Positions 49,340 to 60,386 of a stretch of DNA of 64,000 nt are shown here, piece after piece. The stretch covers positions 1,927,757 to 1,991,756 of the forward strand of contig SCFE01000016.1 of assembly GCA_004352715.1 (NCBI GenBank), in the 5' to 3' direction. The DNA is from Hofstenia miamia (lineage: Eukaryota; Xenacoelomorpha; Acoela). Each line of letters starts with the position of its first letter. Positions within the stretch are counted from its first letter, which is position 1. Made by a program: the position numbers and the translations under genes. The notes below the pieces were generated by a model. That model had not been told where the DNA came from. It made no database searches and worked only from the letters and a program-made list of their open reading frames with translations.

Positions 49340-49715
49340 TGGTGCTCTATACCCCTTGGTATCATTCTTCCATGCATTACTATCCTGATAGAGCCTTTCA
49401 CCTTGTTTATCTCATACAGCAAAAAGACTGTCCAGAAGACAATTCAAATGGGAGTGTAAGAAATGTATTTATACATTCAAGTTATTGTAAATGTCAACAA
49501 TTCTTCAACAACATCCACACAATTAATTGGCATCATGTTTCCAACAATAAAATCAGCTTGTATTTTTAAAAAGAGTCTATGCTCATCCTTCAACAGTAGT
49601 AAGTTTACCTTCTATAAATTTTGCAAAGTTAATGTAAGGAAGTTTCTCACAGAGATGCCAAAAACCATCACTATTCATCTTGGCTATAGTCTTGAGAAAG
49701 TTCTTCATTAAGCCC
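49340..49715 (-). pseudogene. Relic of a widespread transposon-associated protein family ('IHFLHSHL...GER')
   Basis: On the minus strand broken frames read MKNFLKTIAKMNSDGFWHLC then EKLPYINFAKFIEG (about 49710-49610), and further on NLNV-IHFLHSHLNC (about 49480-49430) and KQGERLYQD (about 49410-49380). I recognise this order, a 'GFxYLCEKFPxxSxAKxKEG' block followed by 'MSLKIHFLHSHLDFFPxN ... EQGERFHQDI', from a protein family scattered through many invertebrate genomes, apparently as parts of DNA transposons. Several stops are present, the central VGPQI part is lost, and there is no CpG. The function of the family is not known to me. Confidence 0.65.
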
Positions 49716-50939
49716 AACTTGATTTTGTTGCTTTGTTCCTACTCCTCTGCTTTTTCATACTGCATTATGAATTTCTTGATGCCCTGCTTCATAATTGACT
49801 ATTGGTTACCCCCTTTAGTTACATTTTTTCAAAGTATAAGTTAAAAGCAGTCAGGAGATTGAGAAAGGGAAGGGTTTGGCCATACTCAGATTACCTGATA
49901 CAGAGCACCTAGTAAGAGAGAGATTGATCAGAGCCCTACTTAATAAGAGAGAGGGAGAGAAAGCCCTATTTGCTATTGATCATTGGTGAGGTGCATGCCT
50001 TTCCTAAGTGCATTAAACCTAAGCTCACTGCCTCCTAAACTCAATCAATTTAGATGTAAACAATAAAATGGCCAAAGCAAAATCAATTGATTAATAGTAA
50101 AAAATCTTAACCATACACCTAACCTAACTGCTGAAGGATGGGCAGGCTGAGTTGTTGCATAGCTTAGCACCCTTCATAAAAACCACAAACATCAATTGCT
50201 GACCATAATTGTAATAAAATATAAGCAAAACAATGATGTCTGTGCAACACAAATTTTAATAAACATTTGATGCAATCAATAAATATTTATAGCATATAAA
50301 ATGAGTAAATAAAGGTAAACAAAAATGAATTTACAAAACAACAAAAATGACTATGTAGATTAACAAATTTAAGTAAAAGTTCAATTGTGTCAGGAGATTG
50401 TATTTATCAGATTGCCAAAATACAATAATGCCAACTTAAAAATTAGATTGAGAGAATACTGCACTAAATATACAAACCTAATGTTGAAAATGTAATAGTT
50501 AATATAATTATGTGAGAAATTAAATGTTAATTGCTGTTTATGAGTTACTCAATACATTATATTTAATGTATCCTAAATGTGACAAAATGCTCATAATGTA
50601 GACAGAATTTAATTGTGTCAAAAATGAAAATGACTTTTTAGATATAGTTATTGAGAGAACAGTGCATTAAATGTGAGGTATCTTTCCTATGGGTTCATTA
50701 ATGCTTTGTGCAGCAATGTATCAGAAACTAATGACACATATTTGTGGATGTGCTTACCTCACATCTAATTTTAGCAAATCACATACAAATGTATTCTGTA
50801 CAAAGGCATACATGCACTGAATTATATCAGGGTAATGTGCATATTGTAGCATTGGTACTGTTTGTTAGTATCAGAAAAGTATATAATAAACAGTGTTGGT
50901 TCCACTTTTATCTTTTTTCAGAAACTCTGACATAATTAC
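49716..50939. other. Unassigned CpG-free sequence
   Basis: A GA-rich patch at 49855-49970 (AGAGAGAGGGAGAGAAAG) is the only compositional feature. No coding signal was recognised. Confidence 0.5.
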
Positions 50940-51085
50940 TGATTAATATTAGCTGGGTTTTTACATCATGTTTTTAATAATACATTGCTAACTTAATTAA
51001 AATTATGTTTTTGCAAATGATTACTTTTCCTTTCCATAAAAAATTCCATGCATTGCTAATGATTAATCACATCATTTAATTTTTT
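50940..51085 (-). repeat. Dispersed repeat, inverted copy
   Basis: The complement of this segment matches 54888-55045 on the plus strand: GCAATGCATGGAA, TTTTTATGGAAA, TCATTTGCAAAAACATAA, TTAAGTTAGCAATGTATTAT and a shared downstream end. Together the two copies form a 4-kb inverted pair. Confidence 0.8.
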
Positions 51086-52662
51086 TAAGGAATCTATACA
51101 TTACATGCAGAAGCTTACATTTTCATTTTTTCAAATGCATTGTTATTTCATTGTAAAAAATTCCATGCAAATACTTCATTTTTTCACTAATATCTAATAT
51201 ATAAAATGGAAAAAAATATTTGCTATAATTAAAAATTAGAGGTGTATGAAATATATAGTTGCATAATATAAACAATTTCACTTTCTCAAAAAATATACAT
51301 GTGATGCTCTTAGTAAGATTTATACATATGCATGCTGCTTTCATTAATACACCATTATGATATTAGTTTTACACAATGGTAATTCTCTTTGCATTTCTTT
51401 TTAGTTTATATGAATTCTTGGGGCTGTACACATTTGTAGACTGTTGCATCTTTTTTGACTTTACAAATCTTTTTTTAGTTTACTTTGGTTTATGACTCTT
51501 GGATGGCTGTATACATTACATGGACTTTCTGCTTTATAACTTTAAATTTCCATGTCCTGCACTAGTTGATGTATTTAACTCAGTTTAAGAAGAATGCTGT
51601 TGTGTGCAATACATATCTCTTTATGAGTTGCCTGTATGTGAACAGTTTACAATTTACAATGTGTATCAAACTCAGACAAAGTATGGATATGAGGTAATAA
51701 TTATTTTACAAAATAGAAATTGCTATGCATATTGAGCTGAAGCATGGTTTAAAATATTAATTTGACTTAAAGTTCTTCAATGTCAGAATAAACCTCTAAA
51801 ATATTTTGGTTGTAAGCCAAGTATTGTTTTATTTTAGAAGGTGTAAATACTTATTCCTTGATGGATTTATTTTTCTCCTTGCATATATTTTACATAAATT
51901 AACAATTTTTTTTACTTAAGGCAATAAAAATTAAATGTGATTTTATGAGGTTATGAAAAAATACTGTGAGAATATCAGATAGGTTGGGCTATAACCAACA
52001 GCATGAGCTATAAATTGGCAAGTGTAATAAAATTTTCCTACTATCCAGAAATGTTTAATATACTTCAATCTATGCGATGATGCTTTAGGCAAACAGTTTG
52101 TGTCTTAGAAATATATTCATAAGCTCATTAGCAGACAGAAAAGTTGAAAATTCTATTGTTATAACTAGAAAAATGTGTTTTTAATGCACTAGTCAATCCT
52201 TGTAATGAGTTTAATTCCAGAAGTTGGTTTCTTGTTTACTGGGTAGGTCATTTTTATGCTTTGAAATGTGAAATTATCTTTTTCCATGAAACTTATACAT
52301 CTGACAAATTAATTTAATGTTTGTTCAATTCATTAAAATCTTCTAGAACATATAGATATATTTTATAGTAATGAGTAGTTATTAAACCACCTTCACCATG
52401 TAGAGGAGTGGGAATCAAAAATCAGTTCTGCCTTCAATTAATGCTAGCATCTCTTAGACAGTGCAGTGCCTTTAAATTGTATTTGTTATAACAATAGGTC
52501 AATTTTTATAATTCCATCATATGCATACATGTAACACATTGTGCAAATATTAGCCTAGCATTATGTCTGGTAATATTGTAATAATTTGCTAACATAACAA
52601 ACCCTGTTGAGTGTTGACAATTCATTGCAAAAAGAAAATTTCATGGTAAATTTTAGGCATGG

Positions 52663-52672
<10 letters not shown>
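51086..52672. other. Unassigned CpG-free sequence
   Basis: No exon, domain or repeat recognised. The single CpG is at 52075. Confidence 0.5.

Positions 52673-52694
<22 letters not shown>
52668..52694. repeat. (AT)n microsatellite
   Basis: About 13 AT units immediately 5' of the LTR-like unit, which makes its flanking ATAT repeats uninformative on their own. Confidence 0.9.
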
Positions 52695-52697
<3 letters not shown>

Positions 52698-52869
52698 GGC
52701 AGCAGGTACTGGATTATTATTATCAGCCAGTCCTCTGTTGTTATGTTCTGCTAGTTTGTCAAGTTATTTGCAATTTTTTTTCATGAAATATTGTATAAAA
52801 GGAATGAATGTTGTTGTCAATAGAGAAATAGTTAGTCTTGTTCTACTGCTCAATGCACTCTGTGCCACA
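52695..52869 (+). repeat. Solo-LTR-like unit (175 bp)
   Basis: Begins TGTGGCA and ends TGCCACA, a perfect 7-bp terminal inversion of TG...CA type, and is flanked by ATAT on both sides (52691-52694, 52870-52873). A TATA box, TATAAAAGG, lies at 52794-52802, about 70 bp before the end, as in a short LTR. A diverged relative may lie at 55268-55385 (ATCAGCCAG, CTAGTTT, AATAGAGAA, TTAGT in the same order). No internal retrotransposon region or second LTR pair was found. A small non-autonomous retroelement is the best guess. Confidence 0.5.
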
Positions 52870-54540
52870 ATATAATTAAAAAATGTTCAAAAACAATTAT
52901 CATCACAATCAAATGTTGTGAAAAAAATGAACTCTACAGAAATATTAATTGTCATAAATTAAAAGAGAATTGTAAATTGTATAAAGCTAGCATCATTGTT
53001 AGTTCAGTTGATGGTAAAACAAAAAGAACTAATCTGATTGTTTTATTACCAACATAAAAAATATCCTTGTGAACAATGGAGGTTGAGATTTGCTTAGTTT
53101 TTTACAATATGTGATAATTTATAAGGAAAGAAGCAAAACTTCTCCAGTAAAACAAAAACATTATTCAATTTTTACAAAGTCTGATCAGTGATAGCTAAAT
53201 TTATTCAATAACATAAATCTTGTTATACCTTCAATAAATGATTAGTATACTAACTTTGTTAAATTATTTTTAATATCATATCAAATAAAAATTCTACTAT
53301 ATTAAGGAAGTTCTATACACATTTATTTGGTCAAAAACACCATGTTCTACTTTTCATAGACATAAAAATTACTAAGCAAAATAGTTCAAAAAATGGAACA
53401 GTAAATTAAACTAATAACAATAAATAATTCAAGAAGTAATATTCAAGTAATAAATAATGTATTTATATTGCATTTGTAAAGTTCTTGTTCTATTTATAGG
53501 AATCATATATATTGATAATAGTTGTGTTTCAACTATATGTTTTAAATTAGAAAACCTATTTATTTCATAGATCAAAAGCAATGGAGGGCAGAAAACCATT
53601 CAAAATGCATCTACATGCAAACAATGGGGTATGTCAATGCTTTTGTTTTGATAAACTTATGAATACTATAATGTTTCACATTTAACCAGGCATGTTTTAA
53701 ATTTCTGGTTTAAACTAGATTAAATGTATTGATTTTTGCTATGTTGAATATCTTGTTTAATCACATGAATTTTATATTTCCTATTTTTATTACTAGCAAC
53801 TTACTGAAACTAAACTGTACACAGTAATTTTCACTTTGTTGTGTCTTTTGGATAATATTAAACAAATATGTATTAAAATTTTCAAGTCATAGCAGAGTTT
53901 ATAACATGGTTAAGTGATTTTATAGATGCTGTTTTTCACCAATAAATTACTAATTTGTAAAATTTTCAAAATTCTTGATGATTATCTTTTAAATAAAATG
54001 TGCATGTATTTTTTGTGTGGACAATACACTATTTACAAGCATTTGTACATTTAGAGAACAATCTTGATATGGAGTTGATTAATTTAAAAATTGGAAATCA
54101 TGTCTAATGATGGAAAAAAATCAGTATGAACTAAAAGATGGTGAATCATCTGGAAAAACGTATTTTCATTTCTATGGCAACTACTCAATACAAGGAAAAC
54201 ACATCATTTACAATACAGTGAATAACAAGTGTGTCATCATTTATATACCAGCTACAATGAGAGAATGGATAAGAAACTTGTGCATTAAGTTAAAAAGCAG
54301 AAAATCCTGTAATGTATACAGCCATGCAAGTGTCATAAACCAAAATAAACTGAAAAAAGGTGTGCAAAGTAAAAAAAATATAACAGTCTACAAATGTGTA
54401 CAACCCCAAAAATTTGTATAAACCAAAAAGAAAAGCATTGAGAAGACCATTGTGTAAAACTAAGATCATAATAGTCTATTAATGAAAGCAGTATGTATAT
54501 GTATAAATCTAATTAATAGCATTGCATGTATAACTTTTTA
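52870..54540. other. Unassigned CpG-poor sequence
   Basis: Contains a 104-codon plus-strand open frame (54107-54421), basic and without a recognised motif. It may be chance, since the region has few stops of the TAA type there. Nothing else was seen. Confidence 0.45.
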
Positions 54541-54840
54541 GAAAGTCTATATTTCATATGCCTGTAATGTTTAAGTATGGCAAATATTTTTCTATTTTGT
54601 ATGTTGGATATTAGTAAAAAAACAAATTAAATGTATAGAATTTTTACATCAACGTCCATAGTTCAAGCATTTGTTAAGTTTACTGGATAATTTCTAGGAA
54701 AATGAAATTGCCTTTATCTTGTAAGTCTATATTTCATATGTCTGTATTGTTTAGGTATGGTGAATATTTTTTTCATTTTGTATATTGGATATTAGCAAAA
54801 AATAAATAAAATGCATGGATCTTTTAAAATAAATAACAAC
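54541..54840 (+). repeat. Direct repeat, ~105-bp unit, 183-bp period
   Basis: Two copies begin at about 54543 and 54726: AGTCTATATTTCATATG, CTGTA-TGTTTA-GTATGG, ATTTTGTAT-TTGGATATTAG, then an A-rich end. They differ at scattered positions. Confidence 0.85.
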
Positions 54841-54887
54841 ACATTTGAAAATATAAAAATGTAGACTTTTAATATATATATTCCTGA

Positions 54888-55045
54888 AAAACAAATTAAA
54901 TGATGGCAATTAATCATTTGTAATGCATGGAAATTTTTATGGAAAAAAATTAATCATTTGCAAAAACATAATGTGAATTAAGTCAGCAATGTATTATCAC
55001 AAAATGTGATGCAAAAACCTGGCTAACAATGTCATTTATATCAAA
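54888..55045 (+). repeat. Dispersed repeat, direct copy
   Basis: Counterpart of 50940-51085 (inverted). Contains AATTAATCATTTGTAATGCATGG, with ATAATGTGAATTAAGTCAG downstream. A third, CpG-containing copy lies at 61180-61290. Confidence 0.8.
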
Positions 55046-55729
55046 ATACAATGCAAACTAAATTGGTCCCATAAATAAGTGAGTCACTATAGCATGTACA
55101 TGATTATGAATCATTGTAAAATTAGTCCATGTAAATATCACATACATTAAAAATGAGTCAGTAATCCCATCACCTCTAGATGGCAAAACACCCATCAATA
55201 TCCATGAATCAGCATATACCCCAAGCATCTGAAAAAAGATAAAAATTAAACCACTTCTCTTTATCATATACTATTATCAGCCAGCCAGCCTATTTTTTTC
55301 TAGTTTTTGTAAATATGTTGATAGCTAAATTGATGAAACATTTATTGTAAATAGAGAATTTTTAGTTATGTTCAACTGTCAAGGCAGACTTGCAAGTAGT
55401 TAAAGAGACTCATATGAGATCCCACTTTCTTCTGATTGGTAGAGAGGGGGTCCTAGGACATGCCAAAATGACAATAATTACTAAAATATGTACAAATTAA
55501 TTTTCATATACCTAAACAAGGTCTTTTTTGCTGCTTGTAGATGGTACATCTACACAGGCTGTGATTAGGAATCTAGACAACACTTGTTAAAAGATATACA
55601 ATATAATGAGGATGTTCTACATTTATAGAGGCATCTTCAAGAGGATGTTTAAATGTTGATTGTGGAATATCTAAATGGAAAATTAGTAAAATACATGTAA
55701 ATGCAATCTATGCCATTATGACTGTGCAG
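55046..55729. other. Unassigned CpG-free sequence
   Basis: Includes the possible second LTR-like segment (55268-55385). The 69-codon minus-strand frame at 55058-55267 has no recognised motif. Confidence 0.4.
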
Positions 55730-56870
55730 CAATCTTCATTAATAATCCACCAGGTATCTCTTATCATTGTATGGAGTGAGCACAATTTTATTCATCCTCT
55801 CCAGTAAGATTTTATGATTATGACTGTGAATCATTACCATTTCTGCCCACAGAATTTCTTTGCCTTCCAAAATCTGTTTGAAGATGTCAAAATTCATGAT
55901 CTTGTTCACAACCACTGTAATCCCCTTTGCTCTTTACTTTACACCTAAACCCCCACTATTTGCACAAATATATTGGATGGAATACATTTTAGATTTTAAC
56001 GCCACCATCTGTGTATTCCTCCAGCCAACTCATCCTTCACTTTTAAATAAGTTTTCATGTTTGCCTTACTAAGCAATGGTTGGATTAGGTACAGGTCCTT
56101 GAAGTTTTCTGAAATCATCCCTATATCAAAAGTAGCCATTATTGGTACATAGCATTTGCTCCAAATTTTTAAATTTAATTTTCTCTGATTGACTGGGGAA
56201 TATAATTTCTGGTTCTTGACATCCATTACACTTTTTCTGGTGCTTTTCTTAATTTTCTTTATTGAAAAAACCAGATAAACAGAATACCATCATGTGTATT
56301 TTTGAAAAATTTTAAGCATACATTCAAATTCATTATGGATACATAGTGGCTAAGCCTGTACATTTTAAATAGCCATCCAATTTACAGTTTTCTCATAGTG
56401 CTTATCTGATATGTACACAGGGGCTAGACTCTGATTGTCATTTAGTGTATAAACATTCACATTATTTTTATTGAGGTGCTCAAACATGCAGGAATCATTT
56501 ATGGAGAATGGGAAAGACAATCCATTAACATTCAAAGTATATTTAAATTTGTTTAGACAAGTTAATTCATTTTGATTTTTAATTTCTGGATACAGATACA
56601 CCAAAACGGCATACAAGGAGCACTCATTGGATTCCCCAGTCTTGGGATTAACAGGTTAAATGTGCCAGTGTGGGTTGGTCTATACTTGGGAATGCATAGC
56701 CCTACATTTTTTATGTTTTTGATAGTCCATCCTGACCCATTGTGTGCATACAGGGTGATATAATTTGTGAGTTCATTCACCATCCTCAAACACAGAAGCC
56801 AGTTTACTGGTAGGTTGAAGAACAACTCATTTTTCCTCATTTCCCTCAACTCAGGATAACTCTGGCTCAG
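55730..56870 (-). pseudogene. Protein-primed family-B DNA polymerase relic (Polinton/Maverick or adintovirus type)
   Basis: Decayed copy of a DNA_pol_B_2-type gene, the replicase of Polinton/Maverick elements and related viruses. In order on the minus strand: a GSGW box (about 56730), then a cysteine-containing turn leading to AVLVYLYPE (about 56590-56610) and NVNVYTLNDN (about 56440-56470); a broken zinc-finger-like segment; VPIMATFDI (about 56120-56150), at the position of the exonuclease 'VPFVVYADFE' motif with its acidic residues changed; and near the end NKIVLTPYNDKRYL (about 55750-55795), the family's characteristic C-terminal box. Most of the polymerase palm is missing, so there is a large internal deletion. 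Frames shift several times and stops occur. Sequence up to about 57240 may be its N-terminal part. No capsid, integrase or ATPase gene was recognised nearby. Confidence 0.75.
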
Positions 56871-57500
56871 AAATTAGATACACTTTTTCAGAGTAATGTA
56901 TGACAACATTCTGCCTAATAATTTTTACAATAGATTGATATGTCAATGAGAATGGCAAGTAAATGTCAACTGCACTTAATTGCTGCTCTCATAACAGGCA
57001 AAGCTTCCCTTACATGGAATATTAGTTTGATGCAATATAATCTCATCAATGGGTGCTGGTGCTGCCCACTCATGGACAACAACAATTTTTTATGTTTCCT
57101 AATTATATGGGCCTGTAGAGCATGGTGCTTGGGATTTGTAAAATTGCAGTGAGGAAATTGGAAAAAAGTGGACTGACCAACACTGCTTGTAGAAATAAAT
57201 TTAAAAATTTCTAGAAAACTAAATGAAAGAAGGACAATCATTATATTTAAAGGGCATGGATTAGGAAAAAATATTTACATTGGTTTGCTTATTCAACACA
57301 AAAAAATTTCAATATAAGCACACTATTTTTTTCATAAAACATTAAAATGTCAATTATTAAATTTCCATGTAAAAATGGTGTTTCAATTTTCCCTGTTTAT
57401 GAATAACACATTAATAATATAACACATGTTAATTGTATAAATTAGATTAACAACAATAATCAAGTAAATAATAGCATTTTTAATACATGCTTTGCAGAAT
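56871..57500. other. CpG-free sequence, possibly the N-terminal end of the polymerase relic
   Basis: The minus-strand frame 56966-57241 has a His/Cys arrangement (FPHCNF, KHHALQAHIIRKHKK) reminiscent of a C2H2 finger, which such polymerase genes often carry at their N terminus. This is suggestive only. Confidence 0.3.
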
Positions 57501-58670
57501 GTAAACAATTGAATAAACCATGAAAATATCAAGCATTTAAAAATATATGTACATGATATAAGCATGCACACACACTGTGTAAAATAATTCTCAACACTCA
57601 AATAATTGCTATTTAACCCATGAGCATGCATATATTAAAATTAAATTAATACATGATTTGCAAAATAATAACAATTGACAAGAAATGAGATGAAAAAAAT
57701 TCATTACATGTAGTGTCTATAAATGATAATTTATCAATTGGAAAATATAACATGAAATCAACCATGTGTTTATAATATTAATTTCACATTTGCTTAAAAA
57801 ATATGTGTTAATGATAAATCAATGAATGAATAGTAGTTCATGACTTTATAATTAATCAAGCTATACATAAGTATCAACTCATGAAAATAATAACTCCTTC
57901 ATAAATTTTAATTAACACATGTATACATTATCAATACACTATTGCATTTTAAATTAAACCTAATTGGTAATTTCACAAATAAGAGGTTAACACATTGAGA
58001 AAAATAACATGCTTTAATGTGAAATAGAATATAACAAATAATAGTGTTTTGATTAATGTAAACAATTGAATAAACTGTGAAAATAAATAACATTAAATAA
58101 ATATGTGTAAAAGATATAAACACTCATTGTGTAAAATAGTTCACTGCACTCAAATAATAACATTTGGTATTTAACCCACAAGCATGCATAGATTAAAACT
58201 AAATTAATATGTGATTTGCAAAATAATAACAATTGACAAGAAATGAGAGAGAAAAAATTCATTGCATATAAATGATAATCTATTGATTGGAAAATATAAC
58301 ATGAAATTGATAATGTGTTTATAACCAAGTTTTGTAATTGATTTGTAATTGAATATTAATTTTGTGTTTGTTTAAAAGGAAGAACAATCAAGTACTTGTA
58401 TATAATACAATGTATAATAATAAAATGCTGGAAAGAAAAAAAATAATTTACATGAATGTTTTTTTTTAGATTTCATAAACAAGAAATAAAGTGGGAATGA
58501 GATGATAACATTTATTACACATAATGCAAGGTAAAATAACAGATGAGTTGCAATTGATAAGAAATGAGAGCAACAATTCCTCACACATAAATGATCATCA
58601 ATTGGAAAATATAACATGAAAATGATTGTGAGTTTATAATCAAGTTTTGTAATTGCATATTTATTTCACT
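57501..58670. repeat. Degenerate tandem repeat, ~556-bp period, 2+ copies
   Basis: Copies start at about 57505 and 58062 (AACAATTGAATAAAC) and share GCATGCATA-ATTAAAA, GATTTGCAAAATAATAACAA, TTGACAAGAAATGAGA, TTGGAAAATATAACATGAAA and GTGTTTATAA in the same order. A partial third copy lies at about 58545-58665. The unit has no coding capacity and no CpG. Confidence 0.85.
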
Positions 58671-58906
58671 ACAAATTTCAAATAATAATAAGAAAAGCAT
58701 GCTGTGTTTGTACACATGTGATATTGTTGCTTGTAGTAGCAGTGTTAGCAGCCAGTGCAGTAGCTGTAGTCAAAGTGTTTAAACTACAGTATTTGCCAAA
58801 AAATATCCCAATAGAGATCTGATTATGGAATTAGGAAATCCATATTGAGATTGAAAGATCCAATAAAGGCTTTTAAAAATCAGAATTGGGCATGAAATTA
58901 TATATA

Positions 58907-58946
<40 letters not shown>

Positions 58947-59500
58947 AAAATGAGAATTATTTTTCTATCATTTTTAAATTTATTATACAAAAGTGAATAC
59001 ATTGTTGTTACAAAAACAGTTCTTTATTTCAAATTTTTTATCACAAGTTTATCAGCAAAAGTTGGAGCCCTTCATCTGAATTGTCTATATTTAAATTTTG
59101 ATGGCAATACATTAAGTACAATAGTTTAGATTTTTGGCAAGCAACAAAACTGTAACACTTTCATTATATTTTTCTTCAAATCTCACTGTTTTTGTAATAA
59201 ATACAAATCAAAGACACTTTATAAATTAAGATTGATAATGAGTGCAATTTTTTTTAACTAGAGAATAATAAACCATAGATAAATACTGTACATGTATTCA
59301 TATACTTTACATATACTTTCATACCACTTGTTCTCAAGTGCACCAGCTGCTGGAAAACATGTTTCATTTGCACAAAATGTGCACACCTTATTTACTGAAG
59401 TCATCTTCAAAAATTGCTAATTTGATTACCTGTTCAATGTATATAGTGTTTTTCATAATTATACATGTTGGATATTTATTTGCACAATTGGGATGCTTGT
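58671..59500. other. Unassigned CpG-free sequence with AT microsatellite
   Basis: An AT run lies at about 58902-58944. The plus-strand 97-codon frame at 59338-59631 is hydrophobic and runs into the minisatellite; it is not convincing as a protein. Confidence 0.5.
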
Positions 59501-59627
59501 TTGCCTTAGTTGGATCTCCTCTTGCCTTATTTGGATCTCTTAATCCCTATGAGGATCTTTTTGTGCTTTATTGGGATCTCCTAAACACTACATGGATCTC
59601 TTTGTGCTCTATTGGGATATTTTTTGG
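59501..59627 (+). repeat. Minisatellite, ~20-bp degenerate unit
   Basis: About six units built around GGATCTC (TTGGATCTCCTCTTGCCTTA, then variants ending in TTGGGATATTT) at about 20-bp spacing. Confidence 0.75.
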
Positions 59628-59681
59628 CTAATACTGCAGTAGTACTGGCAACAGTTTGATAATTTTCTTGGTCATATTCCA

Positions 59682-60079
59682 TCATGACATGGTCAACATG
59701 TTTTTCAAAATTTGCGACCAATCTTTGGGTTCCGTATTGGGTGAATTGCTTTGTTCATTGTCAGATGGTAGGTCAAAGCTAAAGCAATTGCTTAGTAAAT
59801 GTGGAAAAACAATAAATGAATAATAATGTTATTAGGTGAAACAAAAACATATAATACTTACATTTTTTCATTGAATAAAATGTCAAGAGGATTTTTATAG
59901 AGATTAGCTTTCATGATTTCAACAAATTGTGAGTTCCATTCAGAGAGGAAGTCTTGCATGTTGCTTGTAGAATTCATTGTAAAAAATGTAGAAATTAAAA
60001 TCAAACTGATAATAGCAAAGTCAAAAATAAAAGTGATCACTTTTTCTGATGAAGGCGCTGTATAACACCAAATTCTCAT
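59682..60079 (-). CDS. Small two-exon gene, unknown function
   Basis: Exon 60079-59862 ends at a consensus GTAAGT donor (phase 2). After an 83-bp intron with a GCTTTAG acceptor, exon 59778-59682 continues the same frame to a TGA: 315 nt, 104 residues. The first ATG gives MRIWCYTAPSSEKV followed by a hydrophobic stretch (VITFIFDFAIISLILISTFF, ~20 residues), then a soluble acidic part with MQDFLSEWNSQF and KDWSQILKNML near the end. Two alternatives exist. The frame is open further upstream to a TTTTAG acceptor near 60094, so an upstream exon may exist. Or translation starts at the internal ATG of MNSTSNMQDF (context ACAATG), making a ~71-residue soluble protein. The family is not recognised. 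It marks the right edge of the CpG desert. Confidence 0.6.
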
Positions 60080-60143
60080 TGGATAATCACTACATGCTAA
60101 AATAGATTGGATTTGAAATTTATTCCTAGGTCCCTAATTAAAA

Positions 60144-60386
60144 ATGACAGTGCACACTGACAAACTGCAAATGTGGTATCATTTAGACAATGATGGATTA
60201 AAAACCACAAATGCAATATTATTTAGACAACATAATAGTTTAAAAAATGCAGGTACTTGGAAATGTCAATTTAGTTTGAAATTTAATAAAAACCTTCCTT
60301 ATTTAGATCATCCAGTGCGGTTGAACTTAATTAACTTGCTAAAAATAATCTTGGATATGGAAGACATAATGTCTAGAGTCTTGTAA
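60144..60386 (+). CDS. Hypothetical 80-residue protein or terminal exon
   Basis: A plus-strand frame with protein-like composition (LQMWYHLDNDGLKTTNAILF, then LKFNKNLPYLDHPVRLNL) ends in TAA at 60386, with AATAAA 45 bp later (60431). A TAA stop lies just upstream in frame. Either the ATG at 60144 is used or the frame is a terminal exon starting after an AG at 60150. It diverges from the minus-strand two-exon gene, 64 bp apart. The function is unknown. Confidence 0.4.
   Translation: MTVHTDKLQMWYHLDNDGLKTTNAILFRQHNSLKNAGTWKCQFSLKFNKNLPYLDHPVRLNLINLLKIILDMEDIMSRVL

Larger units (their letters stand above)
42993..59714. other. CpG desert: 16.7-kb block almost without CpG
   Basis: Reading every line, I find CpG only at 52075, 54159, 54653, 56000 and 56607 in 16,722 bases, whereas single 300-bp stretches around YARS2 and CSN5 contain around ten or more. 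TpG and CpA are abundant. No intact gene is present. Everything recognisable inside is decayed mobile DNA: a DNA polymerase B relic, a transposon-associated protein relic, an LTR-like unit, inverted and direct repeats and AT microsatellites. Normal CpG resumes at 59715 with the two-exon gene on the minus strand. To the left the depletion reaches about 40.6 kb with four isolated CpGs (41048, 41924, 41963, 41987). Confidence 0.93.

Noticed and set aside
54107-54421. 104-codon basic frame in the desert
   Set aside because: No recognisable motif, lies in decayed repeat DNA, and A-rich composition lowers stop frequency in this frame. Kept only as a remark.
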